This document shows positions 27,177 to 36,132 of a stretch of DNA of 64,000 nucleotides, one piece after another; position 1 is the stretch's first letter; each line of letters opens with the position of its first letter. The translations under genes were made by a program, and so were the position numbers. The notes below the pieces were generated by a model. That model worked only from the letters and a program-made list of their open reading frames with translations, did not search any database and had not been told where the DNA came from. Origin of the DNA: Luteitalea sp. (GTDB lineage Bacteria > Acidobacteriota > Vicinamibacteria > Vicinamibacterales > Vicinamibacteraceae); contig WHTZ01000003.1 in the NCBI GenBank assembly GCA_009377495.1, positions 1 to 64,000 on the forward strand. The letters run 5' to 3'.

Positions 27177-28898
27177 GTGTTGATCCGAATTGCGCTGGCA
27201 CTCCTCTCGATCGTCATCGTGCCCGAGTCTCCGACGGTTCCAGACCAGGGCGTGCCGTACTACGTTGACTGCGCGGCCGGCGATGACGCGAGCGACGGCT
27301 TGTCGCCGGCACACCCGTGGAAGAGCCTGAAACGGGTCTCCAATCATCCGTTCGACCCTGGCGACTCGATTCACTTCAAGCGAGGAACGGTGTGCAGGGG
27401 CATGCTGTGGCCCAAGGGATCCGGGACGGACGGATCTCCCATCCGCGTCTCGTCCTACGGCACCGGGCCTCTTCTAAGGATCCAATCAGGGCCCCAACAC
27501 GTGGCAGCCTTCCGGCTCTTCAATCAGGAGTATTGGCACGTCGAGAGCATGGAGTTCGTCGGGGGTGAGCCACATGGCGTGTGGATCAGCGGTGACAAGG
27601 GCGTGCTGCATCAGATTCACCTGAAGAACATCGTCGTGCGCGACGTCACTGGGGAAGTGGGGAAGCAGAAGGAGAGCGGCCTGATCATCGTCTCCCCGGG
27701 GACGCCGGAACAGCGGTTCGATGGTGTGGTGATTGACGGGGCAACCGCTTACAAGACCACCCAATGGGCCGGGATTTTGGTGGGTGGCGGCGATTTTGGC
27801 TTTCCGCCGGAATCGACACGCAGCACGAACGTCGTGGTTCGCAATTCAATCGTGCACGACGTGCAAGGGGATGGCATCGTCCTGTTTCGCGTGAACCACG
27901 GGCTGATTGAGAAGAGCGTCGCGTGGCACACCGGCATGCAGTTCAAGGAGACGATTGGCACGCCCAATGGCATCTGGACGTGGATGTGCCGAGACTGTAC
28001 CGTCCAGTACAACGAAGCATTCCTCACAGACAGCCCAGGCATCGACGGCGGTGCGTTCGACATCGACTACGGGAACGCGGACAATGTCGTGCAGTATAAC
28101 TACGGCCACGACACGCAGGGCTACTGCGTCGCGGTGTTTGGTGCGAGCTGGGTTACGACAAACAGCGTGGTTCGCGACAATGTGTGCGTCAACAACGGCG
28201 TCAGCCCTCGGCTCGCACGTCACCAGGGCGCGATCCTCTTGTCGACGTGGGACGACGGCAAGCTGGACGGGGTGCAGATCGAGAGCAATACCGTCGTGTG
28301 GGGTCCGGCCGTCGACGCCCCGGCTGTCAAGAACAGCGCGGACTTCGTTGGCCGACCGGGTATCTTCAGGGACAACCTCATTCGCTCGACGAGTCAGGCG
28401 TGGATCGCCAATAACGGCTCGCTTCGTCTAGAAGGCAACACGTTCGAGCACATCGACGCCGTGGATGCGATGGAGGATCCGAAGAGGGAGTCCCATGCCG
28501 ATCGGTCAAGTGTGCCCGTGCTGAACCTCCCCGTTTCTCTCGCGAGATACGCGGGGAAGTGGCTTCTGCTGTCACACATCGACACGGGCGCGCCGTCCCG
28601 CAGCCAAGTGGTCATGCTCCAGAGCGTGCAGCAGCAGTTTCGCGCGAGGGGCTTGCAGGTCGTCTTGCGCGGGCCGGTTGCTCGGGATGTTGCGTACGAC
28701 TGGCATCTTCAAGACATCCCGCTCTTGCCAAACGACGGCCATGAGCCCGCCGGACAACGGCCCACCACCCTGCTGGTGTCCCCCGATCGAACCGTTGTGG
28801 CTCGATGGGAGGGGTTTGTTCCCCCGGCGGTGGTGGGCATGGCGCTGCGGCAGCACCTGGGGGCACCGGACTTCGCTCAGATGGGGCGCGAGCGATGA
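27177..28898 (+). CDS. Secreted right-handed beta-helix protein with redoxin-like tail
   Basis: 573 residues from a GTG start. Signal peptide (IRIALALLSIVIV), then YYVDCAAGDDASDGLSPAHP, the opening typical of pectate-lyase-like beta-helix proteins, and repeated coils of the form VVVRNSIVHDVQGDGIVLF and NVVQYNYGHDTQGYCVAVF through about residue 430. The last about 120 residues look like a thioredoxin/redoxin fold (GKWLLLSHIDTGAPSRSQVV, later PTTLLVSPDRTVVARWEGF) but with no CxxC where the active site should be. Probably a surface polysaccharide-binding or -cleaving protein. It begins 12 bp after the TonB receptor. Confidence 0.8.
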   Translation: MLIRIALALLSIVIVPESPTVPDQGVPYYVDCAAGDDASDGLSPAHPWKSLKRVSNHPFDPGDSIHFKRGTVCRGMLWPKGSGTDGSPIRVSSYGTGPLLRIQSGPQHVAAFRLFNQEYWHVESMEFVGGEPHGVWISGDKGVLHQIHLKNIVVRDVTGEVGKQKESGLIIVSPGTPEQRFDGVVIDGATAYKTTQWAGILVGGGDFGFPPESTRSTNVVVRNSIVHDVQGDGIVLFRVNHGLIEKSVAWHTGMQFKETIGTPNGIWTWMCRDCTVQYNEAFLTDSPGIDGGAFDIDYGNADNVVQYNYGHDTQGYCVAVFGASWVTTNSVVRDNVCVNNGVSPRLARHQGAILLSTWDDGKLDGVQIESNTVVWGPAVDAPAVKNSADFVGRPGIFRDNLIRSTSQAWIANNGSLRLEGNTFEHIDAVDAMEDPKRESHADRSSVPVLNLPVSLARYAGKWLLLSHIDTGAPSRSQVVMLQSVQQQFRARGLQVVLRGPVARDVAYDWHLQDIPLLPNDGHEPAGQRPTTLLVSPDRTVVARWEGFVPPAVVGMALRQHLGAPDFAQMGRER

Positions 28899-29690
28899 GT
28901 AGGCGCGGTCATCCACAGATGAACAGGTGTCGTGGGTCGCCACGTACCTCACGGTGGGGCTCCTGGGCGACGAGCACGTTCGCGAGGCGGGAGGCGACGA
29001 GCGAGATTATGGTTGTCGTACGGCGGCGGGCGTCTGCGCCCCCGTAATGGCGTATGCGGTCACGCGGCGCACGCGGGAGATGATCCTGCACCATAGGGTC
29101 GCGAAGTCGAGCGAGACGTCTTCCGGTGGCCGATCGGAACTATCGTCAGATGCCTTGAGGGAATCGTGTTGTCGATTTTCATGCGCCATGTGCATGAACT
29201 CGTTCCGGAACGAGTCCGGCACGCGCCTTGCGCGCGCGAGGGACGATAGACGAAATTAGACGTGTTTTTCGCCGTGGTTAAGGGAACATCCGTTCTCGGA
29301 GGCGGACCGCGGACAGGAGGACGACGCAGGAACCCCGCCGCCACGAACCAGAGCCGCACCCACGAGCACGAGCACGAACACGAACAGCCGGAGCGGACCT
29401 CAGAGCACAGCACGGACCACAGCACAGCGGCACCGGTGTCTCGACATGCCGTGCGGGCGGGGCCGCGCTCGCTCTAGTTCGTCCATGCGCGTCGTGCTGT
29501 CTGCAGTACTGATCGTATGCGCGTATGGTGATGACATAGCACCTCCGAGCATGCCCGCTGCACCATCCACACCAGCTTCGGCAATACGGCGTTTTGACTT
29601 CACGCAAGCCACGACGTCACGAACGAAACAGATGCGTTACGAGCATCTGTTATCCTAGAGGGCGCCCAGTGGCAAGAAAGGCCGATATCC
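28899..29690. other. Long intergenic region with weak small frames and a palindrome
   Basis: About 790 bp without a convincing gene. A minus-strand frame of 71 codons (29007-29222) has moderate codon bias but no strong ribosome-binding site. A perfect 16-bp palindrome CTCGTTCCGGAACGAG lies at 29199-29214, and a short ACGAGC/ACGAAC low-complexity run around 29359-29384. AT content rises toward 29600-29660, where a promoter for the next gene could lie. Confidence 0.5.
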
Positions 29691-30056
29691 ATGCTTCGCT
29701 CCAAGCGTTTCTCCGGAAAACCACGGCCGGAGGCGGCAGCCAGGAATAGTCCGCCTTTCGACAATGGCGAGACCAGCGAGGGGGTCGCAACGCTTCAAGG
29801 GGCCTTCATCGACCTCGGGTTCCCAATGCCCGTCTCAACGGCGAAAGGACGCGGCGAGCCCGACGGAATCTTCGGTAGTGAAACCCGCGCCACTATCAAG
29901 CGATTCCAGCAGCAGAACGGTCTCGTGTCCGACGGTATTGCGGGCGCAAACACGATGCGACGGTTGGACGAGATCTACCTCGTGCGTGAGTCTCGCTCGC
30001 GTCTGACCTTTGACGAGCGGCACTTCGAGATCTCAACCGCGCGGCCAAAGGCCTGA
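29691..30056 (+). CDS. Peptidoglycan-binding domain protein
   Basis: 121 residues with one PG_binding_1 module: EGVATLQGAFIDLGFPMP, PDGIFGSETRATIKRFQQQN and DGIAGANTMRRLDEI. No signal peptide or catalytic domain is visible, so it is a stand-alone binding module, as found in cargo or tail-associated proteins as well as in truncated lytic enzymes. It lies 57 bp ahead of an unknown protein on the same strand. Confidence 0.8.
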   Translation: MLRSKRFSGKPRPEAAARNSPPFDNGETSEGVATLQGAFIDLGFPMPVSTAKGRGEPDGIFGSETRATIKRFQQQNGLVSDGIAGANTMRRLDEIYLVRESRSRLTFDERHFEISTARPKA

Positions 30057-30113
30057 GGACAAGAACGACGAGGGACGCTGCAAAGCGCCACCCAGTGGTT
30101 CAGGCGACGCAAA

Positions 30114-30953
30114 ATGGCAATCACCGTTCGTTTTTCAACAGCAGGCATCAACGTCGTGGCCCAAAAGGCCAAGCCGGCGATCGACTTCACCCCGCCGAAA
30201 GTCGTGGTGGCCAACTTGACCAATGGCTACCAGAACGTCAATACCGTGTCGAACACCTTTTCGGCTGTCGGGCAGGTCGAGGTCACCGTCGGGCCAGGCG
30301 ACAACATGTCGCTGCTGGCCTTCGGTTTCATCCAGATCCAAAAGGTGAAGGCGGCTCAGTTCTTCTATGCCGGTAAGCGCGTTGACCACGGCGCTGTCAG
30401 CCTGTTCGTGGATCGCAAGCCGGCAATGCCGCAGACCGTTGCGCTCGACAGCTCTACATTCTCCTTCCCCTGGACCAAAGGAGCCCCACGATTCACCCAT
30501 CAGCCTCCCAAAGTCGTCGCCGACACAGGCGACCACCCGCTCACCAAGGCCCCCAAGAGCATTACGAATTCGGTGACGCTCGAACAAAATCTGCTCTTCC
30601 ACTTAATCGATGATCGCGAGTTCTGGACCGTGTTCATGTCCGAGGACAGCTCCGGCGTGCGCACTCCCATGGCTCATTTCCACTGGTCGCTGCGCTACGA
30701 CTTCATGCTGATCTGGCCAAAGGGCAACCCCACCGTACACCTGAATCGCTCCACGTTCAAAGTGGATGCAACCGTATCGGGACCGCCAACCGATGCTGCA
30801 ATCGCCGCTCTCGTGACCGCGCCCAACGAGCCGCATTCGAATGACCTCATGAAAGCCGCGGTCTTTGCGGCCGTGAGCCGTGGGCAGTCAGTCAATCGCA
30901 AGGATCACGAGCGCCGTTTCGCCAACGTCCCACCAACCTTTTTCACGCCGTGA
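30114..30953 (+). CDS. Hypothetical protein paired with peptidoglycan-binding module
   Basis: 279 residues, not recognised. No signal peptide or membrane helix. It is rich in beta-strand patterns (MAITVRFSTAGINVVAQK; GQVEVTVGPGDNMSLLAFGF; PMAHFHWSLRYDFMLIWPKG) with a helical C-terminal segment (DLMKAAVFAAVSRGQSVNRK). No clear ribosome-binding site precedes the ATG. Codon use matches its neighbours, so I take it as real. The pairing with a peptidoglycan-binding protein suggests a cell-wall or contractile-injection context, but that is weak inference. Confidence 0.6.
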   Translation: MAITVRFSTAGINVVAQKAKPAIDFTPPKVVVANLTNGYQNVNTVSNTFSAVGQVEVTVGPGDNMSLLAFGFIQIQKVKAAQFFYAGKRVDHGAVSLFVDRKPAMPQTVALDSSTFSFPWTKGAPRFTHQPPKVVADTGDHPLTKAPKSITNSVTLEQNLLFHLIDDREFWTVFMSEDSSGVRTPMAHFHWSLRYDFMLIWPKGNPTVHLNRSTFKVDATVSGPPTDAAIAALVTAPNEPHSNDLMKAAVFAAVSRGQSVNRKDHERRFANVPPTFFTP

Positions 30954-31148
30954 CCCCTCGGGATTGGCATGTCCCAAGCCGCCGCAACACCGCCGGGCAC
31001 TCCGTAGAATCCCTGAGGAAGAGCTCGTCACCTGGGAGAAGTCCTGCGGCGATCCGAGGCGCTCACCGCGTACGAACGTGCCGTTCTTACTCCCCATATG
31101 CTTTCCGGTGATGGGACCAGTGGTGTATCATTAACAGATCTTTAAGGA

Positions 31149-31209
31149 AAACGGGGACAGTCCTCGTTTTCCCCATGTTTCTCTAGGAAAACGAGGACTG
31201 TCCCCGTTT
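31149..31209. repeat. GGGGACAG inverted repeat (intergenic copy)
   Basis: A perfect 24-bp inverted repeat: left arm 31149-31172, beginning AAACGGGGACAGTCC, and right arm 31186-31209, ending GGACTGTCCCCGTTT, separated by 13 bases. It sits 21 bp before the DUF1549 start. Two related copies lie inside coding sequence at 48490 and 63247. Resembles RAYT-associated REP/REPIN elements. Confidence 0.85.
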
Positions 31210-31230
31210 CCCCATCATATGGCTTGACTG

Positions 31231-33648
31231 ATGTCTGCAGTGCCGCGCTTTTCGTGGGCGAGCTGGAGCGTGCGCGTTGGCGCGTTGGGTGCAACGGCCA
31301 TTGCGCTCGGCGGAGGTCTGTGGCTCGGCACTGACCTGCTCCGGAGCGGCCCCGACGTCGAGTTCAGCCGCGACATCAAGCCCATCCTCAATGAGAACTG
31401 CACGGTTTGCCATGGGGGTGTCAAGCAGGCGGCAGATTTTAGCTTGCTCTTCCCGGAAGAAGCGCTGAAGCCCAGCAAGTCTGGCAAGCCGCCTATTGTG
31501 CCGGGCGACCCCGACGAGAGCCTGCTGATCCGGCGCGTTGAGCACACCGACCCCTCCGAGCGGATGCCGCTCGATCACCCGGCGCTGGCTCCGGAACAGA
31601 TCGAGCTGTTGCGGCGCTGGATCGAGCAGGGGGCCAAGTTCCAGCCGCACTGGGCGTTCGTGGCCCCCGAGCGCCCGGGCGTGCCAGAGCCCGAAGGGAA
31701 GGCGTGGCCCGAAGGGAAGGCGTGGATCGAGACGCCCATCGATCGCTTCGTGCTCGCACGCCTCGAGCAGAAAGCGATCCGGCCGGCGCCGGAGCAGGAT
31801 CGGCGCAAGTTGTTGCGTCGCGTCAGCCTGGACCTCACCGGGCTCCCACCCACCGAGTCAGAGCTCGCCGCGTTCGTGGCCGACCGATCACCGCGTGCCT
31901 ACGAGCGCCAGGTGAGCCGCTTGCTCGCGTCGCCGCGCTTCGGCGAACGCTGGGCCGCCTGGTGGCTGGATCTTGCCCGCTACGCCGACACGAAGGGATA
32001 CGAAAAGGACATGCCGCGCGAGATGTGGCCCTATCGCGACTGGGTCGTGCGCGCGTTCAACGCCAACATGTCGTTCGATCGCTTTACGATCGAGCAGCTC
32101 GCGGGCGATCTGCTGCCAGACGCAACCGACGACCACCGGATCGCGACCGGCTTCCATCGTCTGACGATGACCAATGACGAAGGCGGGACCGATGATGAGG
32201 AGTTCCGGACCGCAGCCGTGATCGATCGCCTGAATACGACATACGAAGTGTGGCAGGCGGTGACGATCGGGTGTGCACAGTGCCACAACCACCCCTACGA
32301 TCCCATTCGACAGAAGGACTTCTACCGTTCGCTGGCGTTCTTCAACAACACGGCCGATGACGATCGCGAGGACGAGCTACCGACCCTCGGCATCTACGAG
32401 AGCGAGGCGGATCGTGCCAAGGGAAGACCACTCGAGCAACGCATTCGTGAGCTGACGCTTCAGCACGAGGCGATGGTCGAGCCGGAGCGGTCGACGGACG
32501 CGCCGCGCATGCTCACGGGTGCGGCAAAGCGCGAGCACGATCGTCTGGGCAAGCAAGTGGAGGCCCTGCAGAAGCGGCTCGCCCCGCTGCGGAAGGCGGC
32601 GCTCCCCGTGATGGAAGAGGTGCACGGCGCGGCACGCCGTGAGACCCATATCTTCGAGCGTGGCAACTGGACGTCGCCGGGTGCGGTGGTGACGCCCGGC
32701 GTGCCCGTCTCCCTCCCACCGCTGCCCAAGGGCGCGGCAGCCAACCGGCTCGGCTTCGCCCGGTGGCTCGTCGGTCCCGATAACCCCCTGACCGCGCGGG
32801 TCATCGTCAACCGGTTGTGGGATCAGCTCTTTGACGCGGGCCTCGTCGAAACCGTTGCCGATCTGGGATCTCAGGGTGAAGCGCCGACCGACACCCATCT
32901 CCTCGACTGGCTCGCGGTGCACTTTCGCGACGACCTGGAGTGGGACGTCAAGCGCCTGCTGCGCGTGATGGTGATGTCGGCGACCTATCGGCAGGATAAC
33001 CGTCCGCGTGAGGATCTGGCCGATCGTGATCCGCGCAATCGCTTGCTGGCGCGTGGTCCGCGCGATCGACTGTCGGCGGAGATGGTGCGGGATCAGGCGC
33101 TCGCCGTCTCCGAGCTGCTGAGCCCGAAGATGTTCGGACCTGGCGTGATGCCGCCGCAGCCGGCGGGTGTCTGGCGCTCGCCGTACAACGACCTCGACTG
33201 GGAGACCTCCCCCGGCGAGGACAAGTATCGGCGCGGGCTCTACACGTTCTGGAAGCGGTCTGCGCCGTACCCGTCGTTTGTTGCGTTCGACGGACCGTCG
33301 CGCGAGTTCTGCGTGAGCGAGCGGGGCACGACCAACACGCCCCTGCAGGCACTCGTGACGCTGAACGACCCGGTGTATCTCGAGTGCGCGACCGCACTCG
33401 CCGAGCAGATGCAGTCCTGGGATGTGAGCGCCGCACGGCGTCTCGCACGCGCGTTCACGCGGTTGACCGCGCGCGAGCCGAAGCCGGACGAGCTCGCGCT
33501 GCTCGTCGACTATTTCGAAGGGGCGAAGACGCGATTTGCGGCCCAGCCAGACCAGGCACAGGCCTTGGCCCAGGGTGATGCTGAGCTCGCGGCGTATGCG
33601 GCGACCACGAGCATCATGTTGAATCTCGACGAGGTGTTGACAAAGTAG
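31231..33648 (+). CDS. DUF1549/DUF1553 protein with planctomycete cytochrome c domain
   Basis: 805 residues. N-terminal membrane anchor (GALGATAIALGGGLWLGTDL), PSCyt1 heme domain with CTVCH (57-61) and MPLDHPALAPEQIELLRRW, DUF1549 (ETPIDRFVLARLEQKAIRPA ... GCAQCHNHPYDPI) and DUF1553 (NRLGFARWLVGPDNPLTARV ... REFCVSERGTTNTPLQALVT). This family is abundant in planctomycetes and acidobacteria and occurs next to DUF1501 proteins; its reaction is not established, though a periplasmic oxidative role in polysaccharide or organic-matter turnover is often suggested. Its TAG stop is supplied by a GTAG hairpin element. Confidence 0.92.
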   Translation: MSAVPRFSWASWSVRVGALGATAIALGGGLWLGTDLLRSGPDVEFSRDIKPILNENCTVCHGGVKQAADFSLLFPEEALKPSKSGKPPIVPGDPDESLLIRRVEHTDPSERMPLDHPALAPEQIELLRRWIEQGAKFQPHWAFVAPERPGVPEPEGKAWPEGKAWIETPIDRFVLARLEQKAIRPAPEQDRRKLLRRVSLDLTGLPPTESELAAFVADRSPRAYERQVSRLLASPRFGERWAAWWLDLARYADTKGYEKDMPREMWPYRDWVVRAFNANMSFDRFTIEQLAGDLLPDATDDHRIATGFHRLTMTNDEGGTDDEEFRTAAVIDRLNTTYEVWQAVTIGCAQCHNHPYDPIRQKDFYRSLAFFNNTADDDREDELPTLGIYESEADRAKGRPLEQRIRELTLQHEAMVEPERSTDAPRMLTGAAKREHDRLGKQVEALQKRLAPLRKAALPVMEEVHGAARRETHIFERGNWTSPGAVVTPGVPVSLPPLPKGAAANRLGFARWLVGPDNPLTARVIVNRLWDQLFDAGLVETVADLGSQGEAPTDTHLLDWLAVHFRDDLEWDVKRLLRVMVMSATYRQDNRPREDLADRDPRNRLLARGPRDRLSAEMVRDQALAVSELLSPKMFGPGVMPPQPAGVWRSPYNDLDWETSPGEDKYRRGLYTFWKRSAPYPSFVAFDGPSREFCVSERGTTNTPLQALVTLNDPVYLECATALAEQMQSWDVSAARRLARAFTRLTAREPKPDELALLVDYFEGAKTRFAAQPDQAQALAQGDAELAAYAATTSIMLNLDEVLTK

Positions 33649-33671
33649 GGCGCGGCCTTTGGGCCGCGCGG
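33645..33671 (+). repeat. GTAG-headed REP-like hairpin at a stop codon
   Basis: GTAG (33645-33648) followed by stem GCGCGGCC (33650-33657), loop TTTG, and GGCCGCGC (33662-33669). The TAG inside GTAG is the stop codon of the DUF1549/1553 gene, and the hairpin ends just before the DUF1501 start. Confidence 0.7.
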
Positions 33672-33676
33672 AAAGA

Positions 33677-35164
33677 ATGACCATGCGACTCGATCTTTCC
33701 ACGGAGGCACGTCTCGAAGAGGCGCGGCTGACGACGCGGCGGCACTTCCTGCGCCATTGCAGCCTCGGACTCGGCGCCGTCTATCTGGCCGGCCTTGGCG
33801 ACCCCGCCTGGAGTGCGTCCGGACCGGGCGCTGTCGACCTCACGAACCCTCTGATACCGCGACCGCCGCAATTCGCGCCCAGGGCCAAGCGGGTGATCTA
33901 TCTGCATATGGCGGGTGCGCCCTCGCAGCTCGAGATGTTCGACTACAAGCCGAAGCTCATGGAGCTGGATGGTCAGCGGTGCCCCGACTCGCTGCTCGCG
34001 GGGCGGAAATTCGCCTTCATTCGGGGTGTACCGACGATGCTCGGGCCGCAGTACGAGATGAAGCAATACGGCCAGAGTGGCGCGTGGGTCTCCGAGGTGC
34101 TGCCGGACTTCGCGAAGGTGGTCGACGACGTGTGCTTCGTCAAGTCGATGTATACGGGCGAGATCAATCACGCGCCGGCACAGCTCTTCGTCCACACGGG
34201 CGCGCCGCGTCTCGGGCGGCCGAGCCTCGGCTCGTGGGTCGTGTATGGCCTTGGCTCGGAAAACCAAAATCTCCCCGGCTTCATCGTGCTCGTGTCAGGC
34301 GGCCACGCACCGGATGCGGGCAAGAGCGTCTTCGGGAGCGGGTTCCTGCCGTCCGTGTATCAAGGCGTGCAGTGCCGCAGTCACGGCGATCCGATTCTGT
34401 ACGTGACGAACCCCGATGGTGTGTCGCGCGACGAGCGGCGCCAGGCGCTCGACACGCTCAACGCCCTCAACCGCAAGCAGCTTGCCGAGGTCGGCGATCC
34501 GGAAACGCTCGCGCGTATCGCGCAGTACGAGCTGGCGTTTCGGATGCAGGTCAGCGTGCCAGACGTCATGGACATCGAGAAGGAGCCTGCCTACATCCAC
34601 GAGATGTACGGCACTGAGCCGGGTCAAGAGTCGCTCGCGAACAACTGCTTACTCGCCAGGCGACTCGTCGAGCGCGGCGTGCGCTTCGTGCAGCTCTTCG
34701 ACTGGGGCTGGGATTCACACGGCGCCTCGGAGAAAGAGGCCCTGAACAGTGGCTTCAAGCGTCAGTGCCGCGTGATGAACAAAGCGGTGTCCGCCCTGAT
34801 CACCGATCTCAAACAACGCGGCCTGCTTCAGGACACGCTGGTCGTCTGGGGAGGAGAGTTCGGCCGGACACCCATGCAAGAGAATCGCGGCGGCGTGATC
34901 AACAAGTTCGTCGGCCGCGATCATCATCCCGAAGCGTTTACGATCTTTCTAGCGGGCGGCGGTATCAAGCCGGGCATCAGTTACGGTGAGACTGACGACC
35001 TCGGCTACACCATTGTGCGGGATCCGGTGCACGTCCACGATTTGCAAGCGACCATCCTCGATCGCCTGGGATTCGACCACACCAAGCTCACGTATGACTA
35101 CCTCGGTCGCCCGTTCCGGTTGACGGACGTGGAAGGCAAGGTAGTGCGGAGCATTCTTGCGTAG
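33677..35164 (+). CDS. DUF1501 (sulfatase-like) protein
   Basis: 495 residues from the ATG at 33677 (a second ATG lies at 33683). Begins with TTRRHFLRHCSLGLGAVYLA, a Tat-like signal, then the DUF1501 pattern: RVIYLHMAGAPSQLEMFDYK, CFVKSMYTGEINHAPAQLFV, FVQLFDWGWDSHG, LVVWGGEFGRTPM, GRDHHPEAFTIFLAGGGIKP. DUF1501 belongs to the alkaline-phosphatase/sulfatase-like fold and is regularly coded after a DUF1549/1553 protein, as here (28 bp apart). Periplasmic by its signal. Reaction unknown. Confidence 0.93.
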   Translation: MTMRLDLSTEARLEEARLTTRRHFLRHCSLGLGAVYLAGLGDPAWSASGPGAVDLTNPLIPRPPQFAPRAKRVIYLHMAGAPSQLEMFDYKPKLMELDGQRCPDSLLAGRKFAFIRGVPTMLGPQYEMKQYGQSGAWVSEVLPDFAKVVDDVCFVKSMYTGEINHAPAQLFVHTGAPRLGRPSLGSWVVYGLGSENQNLPGFIVLVSGGHAPDAGKSVFGSGFLPSVYQGVQCRSHGDPILYVTNPDGVSRDERRQALDTLNALNRKQLAEVGDPETLARIAQYELAFRMQVSVPDVMDIEKEPAYIHEMYGTEPGQESLANNCLLARRLVERGVRFVQLFDWGWDSHGASEKEALNSGFKRQCRVMNKAVSALITDLKQRGLLQDTLVVWGGEFGRTPMQENRGGVINKFVGRDHHPEAFTIFLAGGGIKPGISYGETDDLGYTIVRDPVHVHDLQATILDRLGFDHTKLTYDYLGRPFRLTDVEGKVVRSILA

Positions 35165-35281
35165 CTTAGGACGGCCCCTTTGTAGGGCGCCCCTCTTGTA
35201 GGGCGCCCCTTTAGGGGCGCCGTTCCTTTAGGGAAGCCGTTCGCTGCACGCCTGATGGCGCGGCTAAAGCCGCGCCCCTAC
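35165..35281. repeat. Cluster of GTAG-type hairpins between convergent genes
   Basis: Two GTAGGGCGCCCC units (35182 and 35198), the second forming a perfect hairpin GGCGCCCC (35202-35209) / GGGGCGCC (35214-35221), and an opposing hairpin GGCGCGGC (35257-35264) / GCCGCGCC (35269-35276) ending CCTAC. The opposite orientation of outer units is REPIN-like. It separates the convergent DUF1501 and GntR genes and may also terminate transcription. Confidence 0.7.
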
Positions 35282-35949
35282 TCCTTTAGGTATCCCAGAT
35301 ACGCGGCGAGCGCGGCCTGGTTGTGCTGGCGGACCAGATCCTGCACGGCGGCGATGTTGCGAGCCCGCAACGCGGCCAGGATCGCACGGTGCTCCTGCTG
35401 TGCCTGCGCCACGCGGCGCACGAGCACGCCCCTGAAGTAGAAGCGACGGACACGCCCCCAGCGAGCGAGGACGCGCTCGCTCATCTCCTGAAGCAGCGCG
35501 AGCCCCGGGATGGCGCTGATGGTCAGGTGGAACCGCGTGTTCAGCTCGGCCCACTGATCATACTGCCCAGCCAGTGCAGCTTCGTCCATTCGGCCAACGA
35601 GCGCTGCCAGTGTCTCGAGATCCGCCGCGGTCGCCCGCTCCGCCACGAGCTTGGTCGCGACCGTCTCGAGTCCCTCGAGGACGGTAAAGACGTCCTGAAT
35701 CGACTCGCGCGACACAGGGGCGACCGTGGTGCCCACATGGGGGATGTTCACCACGAGCCCCTCGGACTGCAGCATGTGCAGCGCTTCGCGGATCGGGATG
35801 GTGCTCACCTGGAGGCGGCGTGCCAGCTCGTCGATCACCAAGCGCTCGCTCGGCCTGAGCTCACACGTCATGATGGCGTCGCGCAGCGTCTGGTAGACGA
35901 ATTCCTGCTTGGTACGGTGTTGCCTGTCCTTGGGTATCGCGAGCGGCAT
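35278..35949 (-). CDS. GntR family regulator, FCD (FadR) subgroup
   Basis: 223 residues. The winged HTH is QEFVYQTLRDAIMTCELRPS followed by LARRLQVSTIPIREALHMLQ and GLVVNIPHVGTTVAPVS; the all-helical FCD ligand domain follows, with the metal-site histidines expected in AELNTRFHLTISAI and QAQQEHRAILAALR. Its last codons run into the hairpin cluster. It is next to a Gfo/Idh/MocA oxidoreductase on the same strand, separated by a MITE copy, and may control sugar-derivative metabolism. Confidence 0.92.
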   Translation of the reverse strand: MPLAIPKDRQHRTKQEFVYQTLRDAIMTCELRPSERLVIDELARRLQVSTIPIREALHMLQSEGLVVNIPHVGTTVAPVSRESIQDVFTVLEGLETVATKLVAERATAADLETLAALVGRMDEAALAGQYDQWAELNTRFHLTISAIPGLALLQEMSERVLARWGRVRRFYFRGVLVRRVAQAQQEHRAILAALRARNIAAVQDLVRQHNQAALAAYLGYLKE

Positions 35950-35968
35950 GGTCAGCGGCTCTTGGCCC

Positions 35969-36132
35969 TAGTGTCCTGTCTCAGTGATTCGCGACATAAT
36001 TCCCGGGCGGGGCATCCCGGCTGGCTTCGTTGCTCGTCGGTTACATACGGCCTGTATGCTCCCTCCTCGCGCCTTGCGAGCCGGGCGCCGCGCTCCGGGA
36101 CTTATGCCACGAATCACTGAGACAGGACACTA
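35969..36132. mobile_element. 164-bp MITE-like element, copy 1
   Basis: Bounded by near-perfect terminal inverted repeats starting TAGTGTCCTGTCTCAGTGAT on both strands (about 23 bp exact, weaker symmetry inward), with CTAG at both boundaries. No coding capacity of note. About 96% identical by eye to the copy at 42641. Its right end supplies the TAG stop codon of the minus-strand oxidoreductase gene. Confidence 0.9.

Noticed and set aside
29007-29222. Minus-strand frame of 71 codons in the long spacer
   Set aside because: Only moderate third-position GC bias and weak initiation; kept only as a note in the intergenic entry.
29359-29384. ACGAGC/ACGAAC tandem run as a possible microsatellite or CRISPR-like array
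   Set aside because: Only about four 6-bp units and no spacers; ordinary low complexity.
35969-36132. Short reading frames spanning the MITE copies
   Set aside because: Both copies give similar translated tails only because the DNA is the same; no start signal and no transposase motif.
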